Origin: Rhizaria sp. SCN 62-66 | Lineage: Eukaryota > Rhizaria, unplaced | NCBI GenBank assembly: GCA_001724265.1 | Contig: MEDY01000087.1 | Location: forward strand, 94,661 to 158,660 | Length of the DNA stretch: 64,000 nt | Reading direction: 5' to 3' | Program-made: the position numbers and the translations under genes | The notes under the pieces: generated by a model | What the model saw: the letters and a program-made list of their open reading frames with translations, nothing else | Told to the model about the DNA's origin: nothing | Database searches by the model: none | Shown: piece by piece, positions 54,901-64,000 of the stretch | How positions within the stretch are numbered: position 1 is the stretch's first letter | How the letters are laid out: each line of letters opens with the position of its first letter

Positions 54901-57900
54901 GTGACCGCGGTGGCGACGACAAGAGGGCAGCCGCCGCGGTCGTGTGGCAGCTGCGGCGGGCCAGCGGGCGGGCGCAGCAAGCCTTCGGCTGCAGCAGCCA
55001 CGTGCAACGCGGGCAGTGCATCAGCCGCAGCCTGCGCATACGCCTGCATTGACGGCGCGCCCGGCGGCAGCAGCTGCGGCGGAAGCGAGCTGGGCAGCAA
55101 GGCCGGCGCGGACAGATATGCGTCCAGCGCCACCGGGTGCGGCGCGGTCTGTAGCGGCAGCACGCGCAACACGCCCGCGCACACGAACGACGGCAAGCGG
55201 ACGCGACGGCTACCAGAGAAGCTGCGGAAAGCGCCCGCTTCATCGCTGCCTTCGCTGTCATTCGCTTCATTGTTATCATCATCAAATTCGTCGTTCTCGC
55301 CGTTCCCATCGTCGCGCTCGTCGATGTCACCGTACTCAGCAGCATCGGCGGCAGCAGCAGCGGCAGCAGCGGCGTCCACAACCCCACCGACAACCGTGCC
55401 ATTGAAGTCCGCGTCCTCAGCTGTCGCAAACGACACCGGGCGGATCGACGCGCCCGGCTCCGCACCGGGGGGCGGCGGCGCGGGGACTCCGTCGCCCAGC
55501 GCGCTCGCGTTGGCGACGTGCACGCCCTGCTGCAGCAGCACCTGGCCGCGCGCGGGCACGCGCCGCAGCACGGCGCGCGCCGCCAGCGCCGTAATCTCGC
55601 GCGCAGTCAGGTGCGAGAGCGCGGGCACGCGCGCGAGCACGCGGCGTTTAAAGCGGAGCAGTGCGCGCGCGCGACGCAGCAGCAGCGGCGCGCGGAGGAG
55701 CGCGTGCGGCGTGAGCACGGCGACAAGCGAGGGCTCGAGAGCCAGCGCCGAGTGCGGCTGGCGCCACGCAGCAAGCGGCGCCCATGGGCGCGGCGGGCGA
55801 CAGTGCGGCGAGAGCAAAAATGGCGAAAGAGCCTCCCAAAGCCCGTGTCCGCCGAAGGAGCAGCCGGGTCCGAGCAGCGCCAGCGGCCGCTGTTGCTGAT
55901 TTTGCTGCTGTGCGACGCTAAACCGCGCCGGTGCAGAGCCAGCTGTGTTATCTAAGCCGTTGTTCGCGCCCGCGAAGAGTGCTGGAGGCACAAGCGGGGA
56001 CAGACCGGTGCCGGCGTATGGGCCGACAACGGTCGCAGCGCTGCCCGACGCGCCAGTGGCGTTGGCGGCGGCCGCGGTCGCGGCGGCGCCCGGCGGGAGC
56101 GGGACGGCGGGCGGCAGCAGGCGCGTGGCGGGTGGCGCCGCGGTGCGCGGGGCCGTCGCGCTGGCCACCTGGAGCCGCAGCAGCGCCAGCTCGCCGCCCT
56201 CCGCTGGCGCGCTCGCGCCTCCGCTGCCAGGCTCCGGCGCGGCGGGCGCGGACGGCGGGCGACGGTCACGGTGCCGGTGCTTGTGGCCGTGGCTGTGGTG
56301 GCGGTGGCGGCGGCGGTGGCGGTGGCGGTGCTTGCCAGAGTCCTTTTCGCTCTCACGCGCAGCCTCCTTGTCCGCTCTCTCCGCCTTGGCTGCCGCGGCG
56401 GCTGCGGCGACGGCGGCGTCAGCAGCAGCGGCGGCTGACCGGCCCACAGTCGTTGTCGCGGTCACCTTGGTATTGCCCTTGGTGTCCTCAGCAGCAGCCT
56501 CAGCCGCGTTTGCAGCTTCTGCCGCGCGCGCACGCGCCGCGACCAGCGCACGCGCGCCGCGCACCGTCGCCTCGCTCTCGTGCCCGGCCGCTCCAGGGAG
56601 CGGGAGCGCACGCGCGCCCAAGACAAGAGCGACCTTGCGATCGAGCTCGCGCACGCGCGCGTCACGCATCGCGGCCTCGGTCGAGTAGCCGACTGGCACG
56701 GGCGCAAACGGGGATCCGGGGCCTGGCACGGAGCCTGAGCCGGAGTGGGAGCCAGGCAACCCCGCGGGGGGCGCGCGCGACGGGACTGCGATGGTGGCGG
56801 ACGCGGACGTGATGTCGTGTTCGCTGTCACTGCCGGTGTCGGTGTCGGTATACGAGTCGGAGCAGGAGCAAGAGCAAGAGCAGGACCGCGAGTGCGACTG
56901 CAAGTCTGAGCCAGAGCCAGAGGTGGAGTCCTGGTCGGAGTCGGAGGCGAGGTGCGCGTGCGGTGAGCCAGAGTCAGAGGCCGAGCCAGACTTGCGGAAG
57001 AACTGCTTCCTGTTGCACTTCGCAGACCTGCGCCGCCTCCGCGCCTGGGCTTCAGAGTCAGACTCGGACTCAGAACCAGAACCAGAGCTTGAACCTGAGC
57101 TAGAGCTAGAGTGCGAGCCTCCACGCGCTTGCGACAGTGACGAAGAAGAAGAATACGACGATGCAGACGTGTCACCGCCGCCATCCGACGCATCACACCC
57201 CGCCCACAGGCCGTACACCCCGGTGCTAGCACTGCTGCCATGGGTATTCACGGCGGCGCTGGCGACAGTCGCGAGATGGGACAGCGCGCCCTGCATCGCG
57301 TCGATCGCGCCCACGTCGCGCGGCCGCGACGGGAACGCGGCGAGCTGCGTCTGGTTACGATGCAGCGCCTGAGCGCGCGCGCGCTTATGCCGCGCCTGCG
57401 CCAGCGTCGTTGCCAACACGGCCACAGGCACAGAAGCCCCCGCGGTCGCCGGTGCGTCACTGTTATCTGCGTTGCCGTTGCCAGCGGGACCGCCAGCATC
57501 GCTGGTCGCCCCAGGGTGATACGGCAGAGCGAGCGAGAGCGAGGGCATCGGCACCGCAGCCACCGCAACGTCCGGCGGCGCAAGCACTTGCACAGCGCCC
57601 TGTAGCACGACGACGAGCGCGGCGCCGGTGACCGTGGGCGCGCCCCACTGCGCGGCTGAAGGCAGAGCCGTAGAGACAGAGCCGGCGGCGACGACGGGCG
57701 CGTGCGCCGGGACGCGGGCGAGCGAGAGCGCGAAGGGCAGCGAGAGCAAGAGCTCGGCGGGCGTGAGCATCAGGTCGGCAACGAATGGCACCGGCAGGAG
57801 CTGCGCAATGAGCGCCGCAGTCGCAGCGGCGGAGGCGGCCGACGCAAAGGGGTGCGAGCGCGGGCAGTAGCGCGGCACACCAGCGACGCGGGCACCGAAG

Positions 57901-60900
57901 GTATTCGTGGCGGTTGGACGGCGCACGGGGGCCGCAAGAGTGCGAGGGACCTGAGTGGTGCTGCGGGGGGCAGAAGGGGCGCGTGGTGGGTCAAAGAAGC
58001 TGATACTGCGCCTTCTGCTTTCGGTGGAACCTGGTGTCGGTCCCCTCACTGTCTCTCCAATCACGGTCACAGTTGTCATGTTGCTCGTTGAACGCCTGTT
58101 GTTGGCGCTGTTGTTATCCTCGCTCTCACTCTTGCGCTCTTGGCCTCCACTAAGATCCGCTGTTGCATGTGTGTAGACACCAGCAGCAGTATCTTCCCAC
58201 AGCACGACTCCGCTCCTGCCACCTCCGCCCGCACTCGCACTCGCCTGGGCGCCACTGGTGCGCTCGCCGGGCACGTTGAACGCCCTGGCCACGGCCGCGG
58301 CCATCCCGACCGCGGCGGCGTCGAGCGCGTCCCCCACCGCGCTGCCCACGAGCGCGGCGGACAGGAGCGCACACGCGAGCTCGAGCGCAGGGGGCAGGTG
58401 GTGCAGGTCGCCGGGCAGCGCGGCGCACGCGTCTGAGAGCAAGGAAGAGCGGAAGACGGCGAGCTCGGCCGCGAACGGGGCCGCCGGGCCACCGAGACGC
58501 TCTGCCGTAGTCGTTGTGGTGGTCGTCGTCGTGGTGACTGTGGCAGTCGTCGTTGTCGTCAAAGTTGTTGTGTGTGATTGCGCGCGGGAATGTGTCTGTG
58601 AGTGCGACTTCGAGTGCAATTGCAGGTGTGATTGCGAGTGCATGTCATCACTGTCAAGCCTGACCGGCGGCAACGACTCGAGATCTATCGCGATGGCGTT
58701 GGAAGTAAAGCCTCCGGCGGCAGTAGGTGCTGCCATCACGTGAGCCTGTTGCTGGTGAGCAGTATTGGTTGCAGCAACAGATAAGGGACGCGTGATACTT
58801 GCCATGGCGCCGAGTCCAGGTCCATGCAACAGCGACTGCGCCTGCGTCTTTTGCGCTGGTGACGACACGAGAGAGAGCAAGGGCATCAGACGAGGCGGCT
58901 GAATGCGCCGCACGCCTGCGAACGGCGTCGACTCAATCGCCATCGCGGCCAGCGCGGACTCGGCCAGCTCCGCCCCGCCCGCCGACGCAGCGGCGCCGCC
59001 GGCGAGCGCGGGCGAGTGCGGACCGGCGAGCGAGACGGGCAGCGCGGTGCCCGCCGCGGCCGAGGCGGACGCAGACGCGGGCAGCGCGAAGGATGGCGCG
59101 CGCATGAAAAGCATCGATGGCGAGCCGCCGGTGGACGAGGCACTGACACTGCCTGTGCGCCCCACCGTCGACGCGCCACCGGTGTGCGTAGCGCTCGCCA
59201 TGCGCTGCAGCGTCTGCGGGAGCGGAAGCGGGACGGGCGCGGGCGGGCCGCTCGAGTTGGCGGTGATGATGCCGCGCGCAATGGTGGCAGCAGTGACTGT
59301 CGGCAGCGTTGACAAACCCGCCGTGTTCGAGGCAGCGGGCGCCATGGTCTCCGGAACGAGCTCGTGGCGGTGGTGAGGCTGGAGCTGCGCTCCTGCTGCC
59401 TGCGCGGCAGCGGCGTGCGAGGCGACGCTGACCATCGAACGCGGATGCAGGTACGGCGCGTCAGTCACGTGCGCGCTTACACTGCTGCTACTGTTGCTAA
59501 TATAGGCGCTCGCGGCAGTCTCTCCAGTCGACGTTGCACCGGACTCGGGAGCAGTGGTGCTAGAAGCGGCTGCGTCAGCATCGGTCGCGTTCTGCTGCGC
59601 GAGCGCGGGCGGCGCGGGCGGCGGCGTAAGCCAGGCGGCCACGTGGAAAGCGAAGTGGCCAAACGAACAGTGCGGAAGCAGCGGCGCCACGGGCCGGCAG
59701 CACCGCAGGCACGAGCCGTCCGCGGTTACAACTGCCTCGTCGTCGCTGTCGTCGCCGTCGTCGTGGTCTTCTCTCAAGTGCTGTGAAGTCGACGGCGGCC
59801 GCGATCCGTGCCTGCGCCCGTGCCCGTGGCCCTGGCCCTGGCCGTGGCCGTGGCCATGGCCGTGCACGTGCGCAGTCGCGTCAAGATCAGCGGCGTTGGC
59901 GGGCGTGGTCGGCAGCGAGCGCCAGATCGAGGACGCGTCGCCGCGGATGTGCTGCGGCGTCGGAGGCAGCCGCTGCATCGCGGCAGCGTTCAGAGGCGTG
60001 TATGCGCGCGAGTGTGAGCGGGAGCTCGAGCGCTGGCCGGGCACCACCAGCATGTTGCCGCTGTTGCTGCTGTCAGCAACGTCGAGCGTGAGGCCGACCT
60101 CGTCGTCGTCGTCGTCGTTGCCGCTGAACGCGGTGTTGGAGTCACTGGTGGAGCTCGTCGGGGTCGAGTCGCCGCCGCTGCGCGCGCTGTTGTACGCACG
60201 CACCAGCTTGCGGCTCGCGCGCTGCCGCCGCCGCAGCTCCGCCGCTGCCGCGCGCGCCTCGGCCCTCTCGGCGTCTTCGTCGTCCTCGTGAATGCCTCCG
60301 TGGTCCGACTCGGAGTCGGAGAAGGAGTCAGAGGACGACGTGGGGGTGGCCAAGATGAGAGCCAGCGGGTCTCTGTCGCTGTCGTCGTCGCTGTCGTAGG
60401 CGTCGTCGCGCGTGGAGCGGCGACCCTTGGATCGACGCTTGAACGAGCCACGCTTGCCCTTTTTCGCACTCGTCCCGCCCGCAACCGCAGCCGCAGGCGC
60501 AGGGGAAACAGTCGTAGCAGGAGCCGCGTCGGCTGTTGCAGCAACAGATGTAGATCCTGAGGCTGGAGTAGTGCCAGTCGCGTCGCTTGCGCCAGCCACC
60601 GTCACATTGATAGCAGATGGAGCTGGAGCCACAGGCGACTGGCGTTTCTTCTTATCCTGTTGCTCCTGCGTCACGCTCTGTGTGTTTTGCGGAGTGTTTT
60701 CCCGCTCCTGTGTCAGCGTCATAGCGTTCTGCACGCTCGGCGACGGCGTCGGCAGCATAATCCGCACTGGATGCAGCCCCAGCGAGCCGCGCCGCCGCAG
60801 CGCCGCCGCGGAGCCCGGCACTGAGAGCGCGCCCGCCCGCGCGGGCTCAGCGCCCTTGCCCTCATTCTTCCCCTCGGTCTTGCTCGCGGCCTCGGGGCCG

Positions 60901-62939
60901 ATCTCGGGGACGGCGGCGCGCGGGGGCCTGAACTTGTTCTTGCGCTCGCCTCGGGGCTCGCAGCCGCAGTAGCGGTGCGCCTGCGGGTGCGCGCGGTCGC
61001 CGCGCGCGGGCACATCGCACAGCACCAGCGCCGCGCGGTTGGCCAGCACTGCGAGCGCCAGCGCCCACAGGGACGGCGGCAGCGTCGCGCCGCCGATTGT
61101 GCTCCCGCCGGCCGCGGCCGCTGTGGCGCCGGCAGCCACGGCAGTACTCGCGGCCGCTGCGTTGCTCACGGTCCCCGCGGGGCCCACAGTCGCAGGTCGG
61201 CTCGCCGGCGCCAGCGTGTTCAGAGCGCCGCTATTTGTCGAGCCGCCGTGTGAATGTGCATCATCAACAACAGCAGCGGTGGAGAAAAGCTCTTGTTGGC
61301 TGTGCGCGTTGCGTTCGTTCGCGGTCAAAGGGACGGTGAGTGTTGCGTCGGCAGCGCCGCGGCACCACAGCCGTGTGTGCGGCAGCGACGCGAGGTGCGC
61401 GCAGAGCAGCGCGCGCAGCTGCGTGAAGGGCATAACGGCGTCGGGGGGCACGTACACGGGGCCGCTGGGCAGCGTGAACGCGGGCATCGCGGGCGCTGCG
61501 GGCAGCACACAGAGAGCAGCGGTGCTGTCCACGCTCACGGCCGCTGAGGAGTCGTGTTTGCCAGCAGCAGCGCGACTGCTCGTGGCAGCGGCGGACGAAG
61601 TGGGCAGCGGGGACGGCGACGGCGACGGGGCGGTCGACGGCAGCTGCACTGTCATCGTCCTCGCCCGCGCAGCGCCTCTACACGCGGGGCCTGCAGGAGT
61701 TGGCGTCGGCGCAGTGACCGCGGAAAGCGGGGTGGCGACTGTGGGGAGGTGGGTCAGCGCTGAGGCCACCAGAGGCGACACGAGCGCGGCCTGCGTCAAC
61801 GCAGCCAACGCCGGAGCAGAGGCGGAAGCACTCGCAGCATCACTACGGTGACTGGCAGGTGTGGACGCGCGCGGGGTCGTTGGCACGGGTAAAGCCGCAG
61901 TGTGATGCGCCTGAGCAGTCTGCGTCTGCGTCTGCGTCTGCTGTGCTGGCTGTGTCAGTGGCGAACTGAGCGTGGAGGCCATCGCGAGCGCGGCCAGGGC
62001 GCGAGACCGCTCGCGCGCGCGCGCCTGTGCCTGTGCGCGCGCCTGAGCCTGGGCCTGGGTTTTGGCCTCCGCTTCGGCCTCCGCTGCCGCCGCTGTCGCA
62101 GCCTCTGCCGCCTCAGCCTTTGCCTTTGCTTCAGCCTCAGTCTCAGCAGTGGTTGCAGTCTCGGTCTCTGTTGTCGGCCGCGGCGAGGGTTGCATACTGC
62201 GTGGCGTGTGATTGTGGGTGTGACCGTGCGCACGGCTGTAAGTGGGCGACGGCGCAGGGCGACTGTGAGCAGTCTGGTGACCGTGGGCAGGCGGACTCAC
62301 CAGCGCCTCGTCGCCATTACCTACAGTCGCACTCGTGGTCCCAATATCTGTAGCGGCTGCAACCCCATCGACACCCACAAGAAGCTGTTGCTGATGTTGC
62401 TGCTCTAGCAGCGCACGCGCAGAGAGGGGGAACGCGGGCAGGGCGATCGATGTTTCGAGAACAGGCGCCGTGTTGTGGCCACCGAGTACGGAATTCGGCG
62501 CTGTGGTGAGCCTCGTAGCGGGCGCTGTGGGCGAGAAGAGGCACCAGAGCAGTGTGGACAGTGCGCGCGTGTCTGTGGACGGGGCGGGCAGCGCGGTGTG
62601 AGCGACAGGAAGCGGTGCAGGCAGTGATGAGGGCCCGTAGGCAGTTGGCGGAAGCGACTGTGTAGGCGCAGGCGCGGCGGGACGGACCGAGCCCGGGGGA
62701 GCGCTGGAAAGAGATGTGAGCAAGCCAGGGTACGTGGTGGCAAGCGCAGACTTAAGCGCAAGGTATTCGGCATCTGTGGGAAGTAGCGAAGTGCCGGGAA
62801 GCGAGCCGTGGACGGGTGCGGGTGGAGCGGCCGTTGAAGCTGATGCGGAGGCGCTCGACGACGCTGAAAGTGACACCGAGATCGGCACACGCGCTGGCGG
62901 TGGTTGTGGACCCACCAAGGTTGGCTGATGCGCCTGCAT
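51927..62939 (-). CDS. Giant single-exon protein with cyclic-nucleotide-binding-like segments
   Basis: One uninterrupted frame of 3670 residues ending in TAA; a TGA directly precedes the ATG at 62939, fixing the start. Most of it is Ala/Ser/Thr/Gly-rich low complexity, with His/Arg, Asp and Ser runs. Islands look like cNMP-binding domains broken by insertions. About 1700-1800: LLSLPFALSLARVPAHAPVV, then VVVLQGAVQVL. About 2430-2580: LSHLTAREITALAARAVLRR, VPARGQVLLQQGV, then FVCAGVLRVLP. About 2895-2985: VVIPLTGTFDVL and VGPYSLLGELSAL. About 3045-3100: GTVLGESWRTAAGVRTASVV, then SVVVVIARADWDAVL, which resembles the phosphate-binding cassette with its Glu and Arg. A Cys-rich CLRCCRPVAPLLPHC lies near 1080. 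No kinase, channel or membrane part was seen. A cAMP/cGMP sensor is an inference. Confidence 0.65.
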   Translation of the reverse strand: MQAHQPTLVGPQPPPARVPISVSLSASSSASASASTAAPPAPVHGSLPGTSLLPTDAEYLALKSALATTYPGLLTSLSSAPPGSVRPAAPAPTQSLPPTAYGPSSLPAPLPVAHTALPAPSTDTRALSTLLWCLFSPTAPATRLTTAPNSVLGGHNTAPVLETSIALPAFPLSARALLEQQHQQQLLVGVDGVAAATDIGTTSATVGNGDEALVSPPAHGHQTAHSRPAPSPTYSRAHGHTHNHTPRSMQPSPRPTTETETATTAETEAEAKAKAEAAEAATAAAAEAEAEAKTQAQAQARAQAQARARERSRALAALAMASTLSSPLTQPAQQTQTQTQTAQAHHTAALPVPTTPRASTPASHRSDAASASASAPALAALTQAALVSPLVASALTHLPTVATPLSAVTAPTPTPAGPACRGAARARTMTVQLPSTAPSPSPSPLPTSSAAATSSRAAAGKHDSSAAVSVDSTAALCVLPAAPAMPAFTLPSGPVYVPPDAVMPFTQLRALLCAHLASLPHTRLWCRGAADATLTVPLTANERNAHSQQELFSTAAVVDDAHSHGGSTNSGALNTLAPASRPATVGPAGTVSNAAAASTAVAAGATAAAAGGSTIGGATLPPSLWALALAVLANRAALVLCDVPARGDRAHPQAHRYCGCEPRGERKNKFRPPRAAVPEIGPEAASKTEGKNEGKGAEPARAGALSVPGSAAALRRRGSLGLHPVRIMLPTPSPSVQNAMTLTQERENTPQNTQSVTQEQQDKKKRQSPVAPAPSAINVTVAGASDATGTTPASGSTSVAATADAAPATTVSPAPAAAVAGGTSAKKGKRGSFKRRSKGRRSTRDDAYDSDDDSDRDPLALILATPTSSSDSFSDSESDHGGIHEDDEDAERAEARAAAAELRRRQRASRKLVRAYNSARSGGDSTPTSSTSDSNTAFSGNDDDDDEVGLTLDVADSSNSGNMLVVPGQRSSSRSHSRAYTPLNAAAMQRLPPTPQHIRGDASSIWRSLPTTPANAADLDATAHVHGHGHGHGQGQGHGHGRRHGSRPPSTSQHLREDHDDGDDSDDEAVVTADGSCLRCCRPVAPLLPHCSFGHFAFHVAAWLTPPPAPPALAQQNATDADAAASSTTAPESGATSTGETAASAYISNSSSSVSAHVTDAPYLHPRSMVSVASHAAAAQAAGAQLQPHHRHELVPETMAPAASNTAGLSTLPTVTAATIARGIITANSSGPPAPVPLPLPQTLQRMASATHTGGASTVGRTGSVSASSTGGSPSMLFMRAPSFALPASASASAAAGTALPVSLAGPHSPALAGGAAASAGGAELAESALAAMAIESTPFAGVRRIQPPRLMPLLSLVSSPAQKTQAQSLLHGPGLGAMASITRPLSVAATNTAHQQQAHVMAAPTAAGGFTSNAIAIDLESLPPVRLDSDDMHSQSHLQLHSKSHSQTHSRAQSHTTTLTTTTTATVTTTTTTTTTTAERLGGPAAPFAAELAVFRSSLLSDACAALPGDLHHLPPALELACALLSAALVGSAVGDALDAAAVGMAAAVARAFNVPGERTSGAQASASAGGGGRSGVVLWEDTAAGVYTHATADLSGGQERKSESEDNNSANNRRSTSNMTTVTVIGETVRGPTPGSTESRRRSISFFDPPRAPSAPRSTTQVPRTLAAPVRRPTATNTFGARVAGVPRYCPRSHPFASAASAAATAALIAQLLPVPFVADLMLTPAELLLSLPFALSLARVPAHAPVVAAGSVSTALPSAAQWGAPTVTGAALVVVLQGAVQVLAPPDVAVAAVPMPSLSLALPYHPGATSDAGGPAGNGNADNSDAPATAGASVPVAVLATTLAQARHKRARAQALHRNQTQLAAFPSRPRDVGAIDAMQGALSHLATVASAAVNTHGSSASTGVYGLWAGCDASDGGGDTSASSYSSSSSLSQARGGSHSSSSSGSSSGSGSESESDSEAQARRRRRSAKCNRKQFFRKSGSASDSGSPHAHLASDSDQDSTSGSGSDLQSHSRSCSCSCSCSDSYTDTDTGSDSEHDITSASATIAVPSRAPPAGLPGSHSGSGSVPGPGSPFAPVPVGYSTEAAMRDARVRELDRKVALVLGARALPLPGAAGHESEATVRGARALVAARARAAEAANAAEAAAEDTKGNTKVTATTTVGRSAAAAADAAVAAAAAAAKAERADKEAARESEKDSGKHRHRHRRRHRHHSHGHKHRHRDRRPPSAPAAPEPGSGGASAPAEGGELALLRLQVASATAPRTAAPPATRLLPPAVPLPPGAAATAAAANATGASGSAATVVGPYAGTGLSPLVPPALFAGANNGLDNTAGSAPARFSVAQQQNQQQRPLALLGPGCSFGGHGLWEALSPFLLSPHCRPPRPWAPLAAWRQPHSALALEPSLVAVLTPHALLRAPLLLRRARALLRFKRRVLARVPALSHLTAREITALAARAVLRRVPARGQVLLQQGVHVANASALGDGVPAPPPPGAEPGASIRPVSFATAEDADFNGTVVGGVVDAAAAAAAAADAAEYGDIDERDDGNGENDEFDDDNNEANDSEGSDEAGAFRSFSGSRRVRLPSFVCAGVLRVLPLQTAPHPVALDAYLSAPALLPSSLPPQLLPPGAPSMQAYAQAAADALPALHVAAAAEGLLRPPAGPPQLPHDRGGCPLVVATAVTASVSASGGGAAPAAAVATAVMQADLLSAAARALAYHWPARTTLDTACASVRHAATPDGDEADADNTDTVAVTAAKTEAEAQTRQKRRAALRRAARTDPAAAAAASAARSRARARARARALWSPHASARALAAASAVDEGAPHLRGVGALPLARRRAAAEHNASLALSTDALAAAAYVFPSSPGLNLNNTSAVDSANAKIAASAKRVPLSATARVCRALGLGSVTQIPALAESPQPDGVVIPLTGTFDVLQELPPRAARNGSGKSNGSVLHLGTVGPYSLLGELSALSLQLPYLVRLMRAQNPLARAKEMQPLYARAAPPPSAPSCPLQQQDHVISARTASLAGAGAEFGGVNSTKRSIERSAGGLISLPLYTAHLAGTVLGESWRTAAGVRTASVVSRDCESVVVVIARADWDAVLSPDGLLGVWRSGACTAATAGPAAALSASAAPIAVPVLPGDAADAGVAAVAPPGSGAAGAGATGVACADDLRLALAEDKRWRRYRAALAAQHAGAHASAVSMRPAPAQGHSAASGAVTERSALHRLQQSGSFGDTGGADAGTGYSLPRAALRRPRTTTAIHGDKNSNDPLAGVPTQMLRTALQYQQRRAFSQAGRPATFGSLIAGPGAPGSAVTNASSAGPMSASGLTSYDLYEHSFTLRLERPEDAAGPSTPRIRRQTTQQHSLSQSLRAGAPQSLPQLVSHRAHANNNTSSFSSTTTHNVSFAPLNISAANSTARGRPLPPNSPPSAAAAAASLAAASARAHRRALHAAGASAVLGEVTNRGGRALPAGLTGEMSGSVRAHRREARGLAEGERVRLGAGIVLTKDAVAEGAEVVTVATVGETSRAAAYKASAAAAEGAAAAIVAAAAASAAATAAAGPAAAAAAAAAAAAGTGRRKGDAGEEAAAAATAAVAAASSAAGVAAAAAVSRVPLQGQNWDGNVHEYFFSDAERLAGFGVSPAASQFDRVKRDMARSYARANVNTAGSGAHGAPTYY

Positions 62940-64000
62940 TCACGTGATAGTCCGGTCGATCACTCTTAGAAATGACAGTGGTAGCTTAAACGAAGGGGCG
63001 AATCTACGGTAGAGAGCGGAAGTGAAGAAACGGCATGAAAGCCAATGAATTTTGAGAAAATACGCTACATAATCCGTCAGGACCGATTCCAATACGACGA
63101 CTAAAAATGAAAACCTAACTTTGATATAATACTCTAATTATATCACTAAAAATTCACGTTCCATATCACTCTGAGAATCTTGCTGTGTGTGATAGTCTCG
63201 CTCCTCCTGCCACCGAACCTGTTTCCGGTGCGATGCGTGTGCCAGCATCAACAAGAATGAATTAACATTCTCGCTCAAAACAAAGCCTCTGCAGATAACC
63301 ACGAAGTTTGTGGGATAATTCGATGTGCTGAAAATGGGGAAACTAAAACTAACCTTGCCTGAACTCATCACATCGCTCCATGGCTGGTTTGCATCAGCGT
63401 CGCAGTGCGGCCTTGCATGACTGAACACTGCAAAGGTCAAGTATAATACACCATGCTGCTGTTGCTGTTGTTGATGACATCATCACTACTAATATTAATA
63501 CCGTATTAATACACGTATTATTAATGGTCATCAGCTTATTCGAACTGCTAATATTACTACTATTACTTTACAAGGGACAAGAATATCCGAAGCGCGGGAC
63601 AAAATATCCTAACTCTGGCCTGACTGCCTTCAGTGCGCAAAATGTTTGATATGTTTCTGAAAGTTAACGTCGTTCGAATCTGAATAAATAAAATATATAA
63701 AGTATTAAATGTGCTACATGCGTAATTACAATTTGACGATTCTAGATATCTTCATAAACACCTCATACCTTCTGATGAGCCTGCTTGAACTCTCTCGATG
63801 ACTTCCGTCGCAGACATGAGGTGGTCAGTCATGCAATGTTGTCCGACTATATTCGTTGGTGAAATCAAAGCCCGCAGCTGCCTGGGTAACAAACTTCATG
63901 CAATGCCTGTAGAACTTCTCAAAATCGAGACATTGGAGTTCCTCAATTATCGATGTAAGCGCCTCTTGAGCTGAGGTGCACCGACGATGTTCTCAGCTAC
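62940..64000. other. AT-rich intergenic region at the right edge
   Basis: This holds the 5' region of the giant gene. A minus-strand frame at 63440-63138 contains possible splice sites but no ATG-bounded protein I can support. AT-rich inverted stretches (TATTAAT, ATTAATA) cluster at 63488-63530. Nothing else was recognised. Confidence 0.35.

Overview
The window is nuclear DNA of a unicellular eukaryote that I cannot place taxonomically. The evidence is GT-AG introns of about 120-340 bases, GC-rich coding exons full of homopeptide tracts (Gln, Asn, Ala, Ser, His-Gly), AT- or T-rich intergenic DNA, and nuclear genes for eukaryotic proteins such as Sec61 beta, a mitochondrial ribosomal protein, PP4R2, a PUF protein, an SLC35B1-type transporter and diacylglycerol lipase. 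I count about 14 protein genes and one decayed Ty1/copia fragment. No tRNA, rRNA or CRISPR array was recognised.

Layout. 1-462 (-): partial unknown gene running off the left edge. 1371-5789 (+): PUF RNA-binding protein. 5790-8160: T-rich flank. 8161-8936: copia relic. 9114-10996 (+): EF-hand protein with a 12-base microexon. 11628-18436 (+): 2166-codon unknown protein with a Cys4 cluster. 20532-19693 (-): MRPL13. 21741-21432 (-): Sec61 beta. 22517-27477 (+): unknown secretory-pathway protein. 27763-30981 (+): membrane-anchored PhoD-like phosphatase. 32505-31540 (-): PP4R2. 38086-32772 (-): DAGL-type lipase. 39483-40676 (+): SLC35B1/HUT1-like ER transporter. 43478-41238 (-): unknown nuclear-type protein. 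44936-49567 (+): RGG/poly-Q protein with a KOW-like module. 62939-51927 (-): 3670-residue single-exon protein with cyclic-nucleotide-binding-like segments.

The main discovery candidate is the genetic code. Four genes continue in frame, in the same exon, through TAG codons (six in total: 220, 13370, 17630, 24097, 35184 and 34977). No frame is closed by TAA or TGA at those points, and the flanking sequence is GC-rich coding sequence rather than intron-like. All 13 genes whose ends are visible stop at TAA (9) or TGA (4), never TAG. In the lipase gene the two TAGs lie between the conserved membrane half and the conserved catalytic half of one enzyme. The simplest reading is that UAG is a rare sense codon here, probably Gln or Glu; systematic readthrough is the main alternative.

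The genes are mostly unrelated housekeeping and signalling functions: translation and mRNA control, ER insertion and transport, lipid signalling, phosphatase regulation and possible cyclic-nucleotide sensing. I see no operon-like or pathway cluster. Start codons and splice sites are inferred from sequence alone.
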